From: Proteiniphilum sp. X52
GTDB taxonomy: Bacteria > Bacteroidota > Bacteroidia > Bacteroidales > Dysgonomonadaceae
Assembly (NCBI RefSeq): GCF_003712195.1
Contig: NZ_RDSD01000011.1
Location: 1-64,000, forward strand
Reading direction: 5' to 3'
DNA length: 64,000 bases
Part shown: piece by piece, positions 1 through 7,787 of the stretch
How positions within the stretch are numbered: position 1 is the first letter of the stretch
Layout: each line of letters begins with the position of its first letter
Notes under the pieces: model-generated
What the model was told of the DNA's origin: nothing
The model's database searches: none
Seen by the model: only the letters and a program-made list of their open reading frames with translations
Program-made: the position numbers and the translations under genes

Positions 1-3
1 TTA

Positions 4-180
4 TTCATTCTTCATTCTTCAATCTTCATACTTCACTCTTCATTCTTCACTCTTCATTCTTCACTCTTCATTCTTCACTCTTCATTCTTCACTCTTCACT
101 CTTCACTCTTCATTCTTCACTCTTCATTCTTCACTCTTCATTCTTCACTCTTCACTCTTCATTCTTCACTCTTCATTCTT
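4..180. repeat. Heptanucleotide tandem array (TTCAYTC)n
   Basis: About 25 consecutive 7-base units, mostly TTCACTC and TTCATTC with a few variants (TTCAATC, TTCATAC) at the left end. The period is strictly 7 and TTC is kept in each unit. The array may continue left of the window. No spacers are present, so it is not a CRISPR. It lies between genes, about 140 bases upstream of the aminotransferase start. Confidence 0.95.
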
Positions 181-253
181 TATCATTTTTCACCAGCCTT
201 TCCACCCTTCCACCTTTATCTCTCCCTTGTAGAGTATACTCCAACTTTTTTAT

Positions 254-261
254 TACCTTTG
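254..261 (+). promoter_or_regulatory. Bacteroidota -7 element upstream of the aminotransferase
   Basis: TACCTTTG fits the TAnnTTTG -7 consensus and lies 58 bases before the start codon at 320. No TTTG is seen at the normal -33 distance. Confidence 0.5.
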
Positions 262-319
262 CCGTCCTATCTGATAGAAGGGAAAAAGATTTATAAAGGT
301 TACAAGTAACGCGAATATT

Positions 320-1555
320 ATGCCGCATATATCCCAGCGGGGCATACAAATGCCCCCCTCACCCATACGAAAACTGGCACCGCTTTCCGATGCAGCTAAA
401 GCTGAAGGGGTAAAGGTGTATCATCTCAATATCGGCCAGCCCGATCTGCCTTCCCCCGTCTCGGCATTGGATGCTATCCGCGGCATCGACCGTACCACGT
501 TGGAATACAGTCCCAGCGACGGATACCGGTTCTATCGGGAGAACCTGGTTCGTTATTATAAAGAATTTAATATCGACCTCACGGCTGAAGAGATCATCGT
601 CACTGCCGGCGGATCGGAAGCGGTACTCTATGCATTCATGGCCTGTCTTAACCCGGACGACGAGATCATCGTCCCCGAACCGGCCTATGCCAATTACATG
701 GCTTTTGCCATCTCTGCCGGAGCGGTCATCCGCACTATACCTTCGACCATGGAATCAGGATTCGCCCTTCCCCCGGTAGAGGAATTTGAAAAACTGATCA
801 ATGAGCGTACCAAAGGAATCCTTATCTGCAACCCCAATAACCCCACAGGTTATGTCTACACACCCCGCGAAATGGAACAGATAAGGCAACTTGTCAAAAA
901 ATATGATCTTTACCTCTTTTCCGATGAGGTATACCGCGAATTTATCTACAACGATACTCCTTATGTTTCCGCCTGTCACCTGAAAGAGGTGGAAGAGAAT
1001 GTGGTACTGATCGATTCGGTTTCCAAAAGATATAGTGAATGCGGTATCCGTATCGGTGCGCTTATCACTAAAAACCGGAAGGTACACGACACAGTGATGA
1101 AGTTCTGCCAGGCACGTCTGAGCCCCCCCCTTATCGGTCAAATCGCGGCCAATGCGTCGTTACAGGAAAATGGCGCATACATGCGGCATAACTTCGAAGA
1201 GTACAAGAGCCGTCGCGACTTCCTTATAGAGCGGCTGAACCACATCCCCGGGATCTATTCGCCCATGCCGCAAGGCGCTTTCTATACCTTGGCACGGCTT
1301 CCTCTCGATGATGCCGACGCTTTCTGCGCATGGTGCCTCTCCGATTTCCGTTATCAGGGCCAAACCATTTTCATGGCCCCCGCATCCGGTTTCTATGTCA
1401 CTCCTGGCTTGGGCGGGAACGAAGTACGTATCGCCTATGTCCTTAATAAAAACGAATTAAATAATGCCCTCATCGTGCTTGAAAAAGCGCTGGAGGCATA
1501 CCCACATACCCACAGGCATGAATGCGGAGCTCTTCATAGCGAGGCGGATCTATAA
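320..1555 (+). CDS. Pyridoxal phosphate-dependent aminotransferase, class I/II
   Basis: Fold type I aminotransferase, probably acting on an amino acid in the cytosol; substrate unknown. The 411 residues hold the family landmarks: a substrate-binding segment LNIGQPDLPSP near 36-46, NPNNPTG at 171-177, the SDEVYREF segment near 201-208 and the PLP lysine at 236 in SVSKRYS. The start is ATG 320; the N-terminus MPHISQRG...PIRKLAP resembles family members from Bacteroides. The last residues after about 397 look like read-through caused by overlap with the next gene, which starts inside this one at 1518. An 8-C run at 1123-1130 lies inside the frame, which is intact here. Class is certain; the specific reaction is not. 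Confidence 0.93.
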   Translation: MPHISQRGIQMPPSPIRKLAPLSDAAKAEGVKVYHLNIGQPDLPSPVSALDAIRGIDRTTLEYSPSDGYRFYRENLVRYYKEFNIDLTAEEIIVTAGGSEAVLYAFMACLNPDDEIIVPEPAYANYMAFAISAGAVIRTIPSTMESGFALPPVEEFEKLINERTKGILICNPNNPTGYVYTPREMEQIRQLVKKYDLYLFSDEVYREFIYNDTPYVSACHLKEVEENVVLIDSVSKRYSECGIRIGALITKNRKVHDTVMKFCQARLSPPLIGQIAANASLQENGAYMRHNFEEYKSRRDFLIERLNHIPGIYSPMPQGAFYTLARLPLDDADAFCAWCLSDFRYQGQTIFMAPASGFYVTPGLGGNEVRIAYVLNKNELNNALIVLEKALEAYPHTHRHECGALHSEADL

Positions 1556-2765
1556 AGGCGATAAAAAGAATGACAAACGGGTCTCATCCCCCGCCATCAA
1601 AATAGCCATTGCCGGCATCGCGCTGGGTTTGGCGGTGATGATCGTGGCTGTATGCATCATTGTAGGTTTCAAAAAAGAGGTACGTGCCAAGGTGGTGGGT
1701 TTCGGGTCCCACATCCAGATCACAGCCTTTGAGAGCAACTCATCCTACGAACACACCCCCATTGCCATCTCCGACACGTTGGCGGCCATACTTACCGCCA
1801 ACCCTGACATCCTACACTTCCAGGAATTTATCACCAAACCGGGTATTATCAAGACCGACGATGATTTCATGGGCGTGGTATTGAAGGGTGTATCGCAAAA
1901 GTATGACTGGACGTTTTTCAGGAAAAACTTACTGGAAGGAACTATCCTCCAGTCTAACGATACGGTCGCGGGTAACCAAGCTATCATCTCAAAACAGGTT
2001 GCCGACAAACTACGACTCAAGACGGGCGACAGTTTCACCTGTTATTTCGTACAGGAGCCTGTCCGTGCCCGTCGGTTTCATATCAGCGGTATTTACAGCA
2101 CCAATTTTGAAGATTACGACAAGCTCTATGTCATTGTCGGGAACGATGTGCTTTCTTCCCTGAATGGATGGGATACCGACATGGTGAGCGGGATAGAAGT
2201 GCTGGTACGCGATTATAATAATCTCGACAGGATCGCGCAGGACCTCTTCTTCGATATGGCATCCTATAAAGACCGCCTCGGCAACGCCCTTTACACCCGC
2301 TCCATCAAGGATATCAACCCCATGATATTTAACTGGTTAAACCTTCTCGACATGAATGTGTGGGTTATCATCATCCTTATGTTAGTGGTCTCGGGCTTCA
2401 CCATGATCTCCGGTTTGCTCATCATAATCCTGGAACGTACCAATATGATCGGCATGCTGAAATCGATGGGAGCAAAAGATTTGAGTATCCGCCGGGTTTT
2501 CCTGTATCTTTCAGCCTTTCTTATCGGACAGGGAATGTTATGGGGAAATATAATTGCGCTGGCTTTTTGCCTTATCCAGGATAAATTTCAGTTACTCAAA
2601 CTCGATCCGTCCACCTATTACCTCTCCGCGGTGCCGGTAGACCTCAACCCGCTGTATGTTATTCTTCTTAATATCGGCACGCTCGTTGTCTCCTTACTGA
2701 TGATGATCGGCCCCTCCTATCTGGTCGCCAGAATCACTCCCGCCAAGTCCATCCGGTTTGAGTAG
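1518..2765 (+). CDS. FtsX/LolE-type ABC transporter permease
   Basis: Inner-membrane permease of the MacB/LolCE/FtsX superfamily, a type VII ABC architecture in which the membrane protein works with a separate ATPase on envelope lipids or lipoproteins. One N-terminal membrane segment (about residues 26-48) is followed by a large periplasmic domain and three C-terminal segments (near 280-305, 330-352 and 375-400), the FtsX layout. I chose ATG 1518, giving MNAELFIARRIY, the usual start of Bacteroidales LolE-like proteins; an upstream start at 1464 would add 18 atypical residues. It overlaps the aminotransferase by 38 bases, so the two are probably co-transcribed. No ATPase partner is adjacent, so a LolC/LolE function is an inference. 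Confidence 0.88.
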   Translation: MNAELFIARRIYKGDKKNDKRVSSPAIKIAIAGIALGLAVMIVAVCIIVGFKKEVRAKVVGFGSHIQITAFESNSSYEHTPIAISDTLAAILTANPDILHFQEFITKPGIIKTDDDFMGVVLKGVSQKYDWTFFRKNLLEGTILQSNDTVAGNQAIISKQVADKLRLKTGDSFTCYFVQEPVRARRFHISGIYSTNFEDYDKLYVIVGNDVLSSLNGWDTDMVSGIEVLVRDYNNLDRIAQDLFFDMASYKDRLGNALYTRSIKDINPMIFNWLNLLDMNVWVIIILMLVVSGFTMISGLLIIILERTNMIGMLKSMGAKDLSIRRVFLYLSAFLIGQGMLWGNIIALAFCLIQDKFQLLKLDPSTYYLSAVPVDLNPLYVILLNIGTLVVSLLMMIGPSYLVARITPAKSIRFE

Positions 2766-2850
2766 TTTTCCGGTATATTGCCGATAATGCCGAATGGCTA
2801 CGCATGAGTTATTTTGAATGCGATAACAATTATCGATGGGAGTTTTTTCC

Positions 2851-2858
2851 TACCTTTG
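2851..2858 (+). promoter_or_regulatory. -7 element before the SMR exporter
   Basis: TACCTTTG lies 27 bases upstream of the start codon at 2885. A T-run at 2843-2848 precedes it, but no clear -33 TTTG. This 119-base gap also has no recognisable guanidine riboswitch. Confidence 0.55.
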
Positions 2859-2884
2859 GGCAGAAATAATTATAGTGGTATAAA

Positions 2885-3232
2885 ATGAACATGAACTGGA
2901 TAATCCTGATTATTGGAGGAATTTTCGAATCCATTTTCGCGATGAGCCTGGGAAAGATGCAACAAACGTCAGGCAAAGAGATGTGGTTGTGGCTTGCGGT
3001 ATTTCTTGCCAGTGTGAGCCTTAGCATGTTTTTACTGTTCAAATCGATGGGAGGCTCCCACCCGATTCCGACGGGAACCGCCTATGCCGTCTGGGCCGGT
3101 ATTGGTGCCGTGGGTACGGTTGTAATTGGCATTCTCGTTTTCAGGGAACCGGTCACCTTCTGGAGAATGTTTTTCCTTGGCACGCTAATTATCTCGATCG
3201 TTGGATTGCAGTTCACTTCCGCGCACCATTGA
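2885..3232 (+). CDS. Small multidrug resistance family transporter, SugE/Gdx-like
   Basis: 115-residue inner-membrane protein with four predicted helices, the size of an SMR dimer subunit. The essential membrane glutamate is in helix 1 (FES, near residue 15). The block GTAYAVWAGIGAVGTVVIGI resembles the SugE/Gdx guanidinium exporter subgroup more than the EmrE drug exporters. Both ATG 2885 and ATG 2891 are possible; the second gives a more standard N-terminus. It probably works as a homodimer, since no second SMR gene is adjacent. Export of guanidinium or quaternary ammonium is inferred from the subgroup. Confidence 0.85.
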   Translation: MNMNWIILIIGGIFESIFAMSLGKMQQTSGKEMWLWLAVFLASVSLSMFLLFKSMGGSHPIPTGTAYAVWAGIGAVGTVVIGILVFREPVTFWRMFFLGTLIISIVGLQFTSAHH

Positions 3233-3299
3233 TTTCAACAACCCGTCTCCCGGAAAATCGGAACCGGTTCGACCGACTTGCCGGGATCATCCGGCCAAG

Positions 3300-3420
3300 C
3301 CCATCAACCTTTTCACCTTCCCAACCTCCTCCTTTCCCACTCCCCTCGCTCCCTCTTTCCCACTTTTCCACACACTCTCTCCCACTCTTCCACTCTCTTT
3401 TTCCCACTCTTTGTCAATCC
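3300..3420 (+). repeat. Polypyrimidine tract with repeated CCCACT motifs
   Basis: About 120 bases almost purely C and T on the plus strand, with repeated CCCACT and TTCCAC words. It follows the SMR gene and directly precedes the 11-base periodic boxes at 3431. ORFs crossing it are low-complexity and were not called. Confidence 0.8.
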
Positions 3421-3430
3421 AGCACACTGT

Positions 3431-3473
3431 TGTTAACAACTTGTTGATAACCTGTTGAGAAGTTGTTCATAAA
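3431..3473 (+). other. Four TGTTgAtAAc boxes at exact 11-base period (DnaA-box-like array)
   Basis: The 10-mers TGTTAACAAC (3431), TGTTGATAAC (3442), TGTTGAGAAG (3453) and TGTTCATAAA (3464) start exactly 11 bases apart, so they lie on one face of the helix. TGTTGATAA differs by one base from the reverse complement of the E. coli DnaA box (TGTGGATAA). A pyrimidine tract lies to the left and an AT-rich segment with a promoter to the right. Binding by DnaA or another helix-tracking protein is an inference. Confidence 0.6.
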
Positions 3474-3487
3474 AACGACCCGAAATA

Positions 3488-3520
3488 TTTGCAATTTATT
3501 TGGCCGGTATGTTATATTTG
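3488..3520 (+). promoter_or_regulatory. Strong Bacteroidota promoter (TTTG-N21-TATATTTG)
   Basis: TTTG at 3488-3491 and TATATTTG at 3513-3520, spaced 21 bases. Both elements match consensus. Expected start of transcription is about 3527. No protein gene begins within 1 kb downstream. Confidence 0.75.
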
Positions 3521-3526
3521 CAGGAC

Positions 3527-4340
3527 AACAATCAGAGATAAAGTACGAGTTTCGTACACATGAGATACATGGGAGTTCATTGACATTTTGTAGACGACGG
3601 GAAGAGTTTCATTCAAGAGATCGGCAAATCCGTTTGTTTTTCTCTTTGCTCATCCAAAGTGAGACATTGATAAAATGTTTCTATCGGATGAACCATAAGT
3701 TTTTCGCTATGCGATCCCCTTGATAGCAGTTTACCTGTATATTGAAGGAAGTGATTGCAAAATAGCGACCGACTCGGACTGAATGAACCATCTTCATGCA
3801 TAGGCGGAATTTGCGACTGCTTTTGTATCCTATTCGGGTTGAAAGGTAAACCTTCACGGGCAAGCCAACTCGCCGGAAACAGATGCAAGAGTTTGTAAAT
3901 AACGGGGATAGGGGTGAAAATCCAGTCTCAAACATTGATTTTCTACTACATCGGCCTTTTCCAAACAGGAAAAAATCCGACGGTAAGAATTCAAGGGTTG
4001 AAATACATGATTACATTCGTAGGACTGATTCTGCTTCACAATCCGGAAAAATTATGTATCAAACGATTGAATGTTATCGAATTGAATGATATACAAGACT
4101 TCTCAGGACAGCTTTAGCAGCTTCAAACACTGCTTCAGAGGTTTTTTGAAGTATCCGCATTCTGAAGTATTAGCCCCTGTAGGGATTATAAACTTGACTA
4201 TCCAAGTCAGTTTCAGTTTTTACAGAGTTTGGGATTTTCCCACGTAATTGAACGCATTTTCAGTTTTCGCACCGTTCGGCACAGAACGATTTGGACTCCT
4301 ACCATTTACCAAAAAGCCGGTTTTACAGCCGGCTTTTTTG
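3527..4340 (+). ncRNA. Candidate long non-coding RNA unit of unknown family
   Basis: The segment between the promoter at 3488-3520 and the terminator at 4311-4340 holds no convincing ORF: the open frames are under 95 codons, overlap in several frames and look random. Local hairpins are visible, including GTACGA/TCGTAC at 3543-3557, CGTTC/GAACG at 4273-4288 and repeated TTGAAGTAT/CTGAAGTAT words near 4150. I found no RNase P, tmRNA, SRP or group II intron domain V signature. It could be a new structured RNA, a long 5' leader, or a decayed locus. Confidence 0.35.
4311..4340 (+). terminator. Intrinsic terminator of the 3.5-4.3 kb unit
   Basis: A 10-base perfect stem AAAAAGCCGG / CCGGCTTTTT with an 8-base loop runs into a T tract. 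A-rich and T-rich flanks allow use in both directions. Confidence 0.85.
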
Positions 4341-4553
4341 TTTCGTCACAGCAAAGGACTCACCCTTTCAATTACCCGACACCTTTTTCTCCTATTAAAC
4401 AGCCGTCCGGAATAAGGCAATGATTGTAGCAATAGAATGACGATCGTCAAGGATGAGTGCGCCCGAGGGCAACAGCACTCGGCATATATTTATGTGAATA
4501 ATAAAATGAAGGAGAGGAATAAATTTGAAAGTAAGATTTCCTGAATTTTTTAT

Positions 4554-4561
4554 TATCTTTG
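4554..4561 (+). promoter_or_regulatory. -7 element before the 297-residue exported protein
   Basis: TATCTTTG lies 35 bases upstream of the start codon at 4596. The nearest TTTG (4524-4527) is 26 bases away, longer than usual. Confidence 0.55.
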
Positions 4562-4595
4562 TTCCAATAGGATAACCCTTAACCCCGCAAGCGAT

Positions 4596-5489
4596 ATGAA
4601 ACATTTTTATATTCCGTTTCTGATGATCCTTTTCATCGTTCAGACGAAAAGTTCCGCGCAGGATATCCCGGTGAAGAGGGATAGCCTGGATTTGAAAACC
4701 GGAGTCGTTGGTGGATTGCCCAAACAGTCCGACTCTCTCAGATCCGGACAGCTTCCGTTAAGATTACCCCGATTGAATCCGGCAGAAAATCTTCTGCCGC
4801 AATTTACTCCTTACCAACGGTACACCTTGGAGCCACCACATTCGGAGAAAGAAACTATCTTCCCCCGGATTCACTGGAACGGAGCCGCGTCTGATTTCCT
4901 CAATACCAAAAGTCGCACCGCCATTGCCACAACAATGCCCACTTCGAACATGCTATTACATTCATCGGCTACCATCGGCATGGTGGAGACTCCTTTTTTT
5001 GGTAAAGGCTATTACTATATATTGGATGCGGGGGCCCGCTATGCGATCAATCCCGCGTTGACGATGGGCGTCAGCGGTGGCTATAACTCCAATTTCGGTG
5101 TAATGCCTCTCTGGAATGCAGGAATTGATGGCCGTTACCAAGTGAACAGCAACCTGATGCTCGATGGAGGGTTGACCTATATGAAGACGGCTAGAAATGA
5201 TTTCTCTGTCAACCAATCGGCTGTAATGATCGACCTTCACGGCCGCTACCGGCTTAACGATGACTGGTATCTCAACGCTTATGGAGGGATGCCTGTATTA
5301 CAAAACAATAATCGGCCAGACATGCCGATGTCACCAATGATGAACACTCCTTACTACGGGGGTTCTGTGGAGCACTGGTTCAAACCCACCATGGGTGTGG
5401 AAGCCGGTATGATTTGGATGCGCGATATGTTCTCCGGAAAAATGCGCCCTCAACCCAAACTGGAACTACTCTTCAGGCCGGGAAGATAG
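4596..5489 (+). CDS. Exported hypothetical protein, probable outer-membrane beta-barrel
   Basis: 297 residues with a signal peptide (hydrophobic residues 4-18, likely cleavage after SSA near 21). A proline-rich region of about 80 residues follows. Residues 120-297 show alternating polar and aromatic strands with repeated Gly and Tyr (GYYYILDAGARY, GVSGGYNSNFG, LDGGLTYM, HGRYRLNDDWYLNAYGG), typical of outer-membrane barrels. No named family is recognised. It is monocistronic, with its own -7 element upstream, and converges with the sigma factor gene. Function unknown. Confidence 0.75.
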   Translation: MKHFYIPFLMILFIVQTKSSAQDIPVKRDSLDLKTGVVGGLPKQSDSLRSGQLPLRLPRLNPAENLLPQFTPYQRYTLEPPHSEKETIFPRIHWNGAASDFLNTKSRTAIATTMPTSNMLLHSSATIGMVETPFFGKGYYYILDAGARYAINPALTMGVSGGYNSNFGVMPLWNAGIDGRYQVNSNLMLDGGLTYMKTARNDFSVNQSAVMIDLHGRYRLNDDWYLNAYGGMPVLQNNNRPDMPMSPMMNTPYYGGSVEHWFKPTMGVEAGMIWMRDMFSGKMRPQPKLELLFRPGR

Positions 5490-5502
5490 AAGATACACGA
5501 TT

Positions 5503-6096
5503 TCAATTGATGGTTAAGATCATCTTGTGATCAGTTACCAGTTTACGCATATTGAGAATGGCATAGCGCATGCGGCCAAGAGCAGTATTGATACTCACCC
5601 CGGTGATATCGGCAATCTCCTTGAAACTTAAATCGCCGTAATATCGCATCTGCAGCACTTCACGCTGTTCATCAGGTAAAAAATCGATCAGTCTCTTCAC
5701 ATCATCGAGCACCTGCATTTTCACCATTTTCATCTCCACGGTATCGTCACACAGGGAAGGATTGTTCCACAAATCGATCTCATAATCATCATTAGAGATA
5801 GTATTTTCATTTTTTCTCTGTCGGAAATAATCAATTATCAGATTATGCGCGATACGCATAATCCATGCTTTAAATTTGCCTGTTTCGGTGTATCGTCCTT
5901 GTCTGATAGTGGTAATGGCCTTGATAAAAGTCTCCTGGAAGACATCTTCGGCCAATCCCCGGTCGCGGAGAGTATAGAAGATATAAGTGTAAAGGGATTG
6001 CTTATGCCGGCTAAGGAGCAGATCAAACGCGGAGTCATTGCCCTGGGCATACGAAACGACCAATTCCTCATCGGTCATCGTGCAGAAAGTGTCCAT
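5503..6096 (-). CDS. ECF RNA polymerase sigma factor
   Basis: 197-residue sigma-70 family protein of the extracytoplasmic function group. Region 2 spans about residues 20-92 (LSRHKQSLYTYIFYTLRD, EDVFQETFIKAI, KAWIMRIAHNLIIDYFR) and region 4 about 135-190 (LPDEQREVLQMRYYGDLSFKEIADI, then SINTALGRMRYA, the -35 recognition helix). Start ATG 6096; an internal Met at codon 7 is an alternative. No FecR-type anti-sigma gene is adjacent and the sugar locus lies 360 bases away with different flanking signals, so it may act as a free sigma factor rather than a locus-specific one. Target genes are not visible. Confidence 0.93.
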   Translation of the reverse strand: MDTFCTMTDEELVVSYAQGNDSAFDLLLSRHKQSLYTYIFYTLRDRGLAEDVFQETFIKAITTIRQGRYTETGKFKAWIMRIAHNLIIDYFRQRKNENTISNDDYEIDLWNNPSLCDDTVEMKMVKMQVLDDVKRLIDFLPDEQREVLQMRYYGDLSFKEIADITGVSINTALGRMRYAILNMRKLVTDHKMILTIN

Positions 6097-6241
6097 TGCT
6101 TTACTTCTTAATTGTTATGTAATGTCAATTGAGTAAAGAAGGCTTATAGGCAAATGATTTTAGCGTTTATTTCATCTTCTATGATGGAGTCCCCTCCGAT
6201 AAGTCTTTTTTGTTAAAAAGCCCCAAGACGCCTATTGATTT

Positions 6242-6427
6242 TCAACGAGTTGTAAACCGCTGAAATCGGCTTTGGCGGGGTCGGAGCAGACTCATGATTA
6301 AATTTATCAAAACAAAGGAAAATAAAAAAATTATAATTACCAAAAAATAAGAGGTAAAATTCCCTGTCATCGTCTTTACCGCGTCGGTCAATGGCACTTC
6401 AGCCGAGTCCACCATAGTTCGTCTCAA
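6242..6427 (-). CDS. Possible small membrane protein
   Basis: 61-residue frame with one hydrophobic segment (about residues 27-46) and a basic C-terminus. It sits 30 bases downstream of the sugar transporter gene in the same direction. It resembles no family I know and has no clear start signal. The rest of the 6097-6457 gap shows nothing else. It may be a chance ORF. Confidence 0.2.
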   Translation of the reverse strand: MRRTMVDSAEVPLTDAVKTMTGNFTSYFLVIIIFLFSFVLINLIMSLLRPRQSRFQRFTTR

Positions 6428-6457
6428 CCGGTCAGGGTAGTGGCCGAAGGTATAATT

Positions 6458-7777
6458 TCACCGTCTTTTTCCTCTTTTCCAATCGTTGATGGTATGCCCA
6501 TGAAAAGCGAACCACACCAGATAGATGAAGCATGGGACCAATACCCAATACCCGGCCCTCAAACCGCGGTGGTCTCCTATCGCCCCATAGATCAGTGGCA
6601 GGATGGCATTCCCGCTTAATCCCATGATCAAAAGGGAAGAGCCCGTCTTGGTCAATTTCCCCAGGTCATGGATCGACAAGGGCCAGATACCGGCATAGAT
6701 CAACGCATTGGGAAACCCTATCGAGGCCAGGAACCATATCGAGATGTTTGCCGTATGCCCGAACAGCGTAACGGGCTGGTTGGCAAGCACCACCCCGAAG
6801 GAGAGGAGCAGCCCAAGGGTCGCGCAAAACTGCAATGCCCGCTTTTGCGGAACAAAGCGGGGGATAAGCAAGATGCCCAGCAAATAGCCGATAATGGTAC
6901 ACAGCAGCGTATACGACGGGAAAAACTTCGCATCGAGCAGGCCGATCCCCATCGATCCGGCATAATTGATGATCGTGTCTATTGCCACCACCTGCGTGCC
7001 CACATGGAGAAAAATGGCGATGGCGCCAAAAACGAGGTAGGGATAATCCAAAAGAGACTTTTTTGAGGTATTTACAACCGTCAAAGCGCCATTCTCCTCT
7101 TTGGCCTCATCTCCTTTTTCTTCTATCTCCGGAAGTACCGAATACCTTATGCCCAAACCCAGCAATACCAGAAGAAGGGCAAGGATGGAATAGGGCGTGA
7201 TTACCCTGCGGATGAGTTCCTGCAGAATGATGTTTTTCTCCGTTTCGGAAAGCGCGCCTGATTCAAGTAACGCAAAAGTTCCCTCATCGGTCGATTTGAA
7301 CACTACCGCCGCAAAGAGCAGGGGAGCAATAATGCCGGCTGATTTGTTAAAAATGCCCATCACGCTCATTCGCCGCGCGGCACTGTCGATCGGGCCAATC
7401 ATGGTGACGTAAGGGTTTGCCGCCGTCTGAAGAATGGCCAGCCCCGTGCCCAGGCAATACAATCCCGCGAGAAAAACCGCATATTGCCGCATCAGTGCCG
7501 CCGGGACAAAGATAAGGGCACCTAACGACAGGAACAAGAACCCCCACATGATTCCTTTCTTATAGCCCGTCCGGTTCAATAACAAACCCGAGGGGACGGC
7601 CATCACGAAATAGGCGATATAAAAGGCAAACGTGACGAAATAGGACTGAAAGTGCGTCAGTTCAAGGGCAATCTTGAAGTAGGGGATAAGGATGGCGTTA
7701 ACCCATGACACCAGGCCGATGACAAAATACATCACGGCCAAAATACCCATCGAGATATAGAAAACTTTTTTGTTCAT
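6458..7777 (-). CDS. FHS-family sugar:proton symporter (FucP/GluP/NagP type)
   Basis: Twelve-helix major facilitator of the fucose-galactose-glucose symporter family, expected to take up a monosaccharide across the inner membrane. Typical family blocks are visible: LTHFQSYFVTFAFYIAYFV, PSGLLLNRTGYKKG, the helix 4-5 motif LQTAANPYVT, and IFNKSAG. The start is placed at ATG 7777 (MNKKVFYISMG), 10 bases after the GH109 stop; ATG 7819 would overlap that gene. Context with GH109 and NagB suggests an N-acetylhexosamine as substrate, as in NagP of other Bacteroidota. It is the last convincing gene of the locus. Confidence 0.9.
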   Translation of the reverse strand: MNKKVFYISMGILAVMYFVIGLVSWVNAILIPYFKIALELTHFQSYFVTFAFYIAYFVMAVPSGLLLNRTGYKKGIMWGFLFLSLGALIFVPAALMRQYAVFLAGLYCLGTGLAILQTAANPYVTMIGPIDSAARRMSVMGIFNKSAGIIAPLLFAAVVFKSTDEGTFALLESGALSETEKNIILQELIRRVITPYSILALLLVLLGLGIRYSVLPEIEEKGDEAKEENGALTVVNTSKKSLLDYPYLVFGAIAIFLHVGTQVVAIDTIINYAGSMGIGLLDAKFFPSYTLLCTIIGYLLGILLIPRFVPQKRALQFCATLGLLLSFGVVLANQPVTLFGHTANISIWFLASIGFPNALIYAGIWPLSIHDLGKLTKTGSSLLIMGLSGNAILPLIYGAIGDHRGLRAGYWVLVPCFIYLVWFAFHGHTINDWKRGKRR

Positions 7778-7787
7778 CAAGGAAGTA

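Noticed and set aside
4-180. CRISPR array at the left edge
   Set aside because: Units are 7 bases with no spacers; it is a simple tandem repeat.
2766-2884. Guanidine riboswitch before the SMR gene
   Set aside because: The 119-base gap contains a normal promoter and only about 20 bases of leader, too short for a riboswitch.
3527-4340. RNase P RNA, tmRNA or group II intron
   Set aside because: No conserved cores of these RNAs were found: no RNase P GAGGAAAGTC, no tmRNA GGGGCTGA start, and no domain V hairpin. No reverse transcriptase or resume ORF is nearby.
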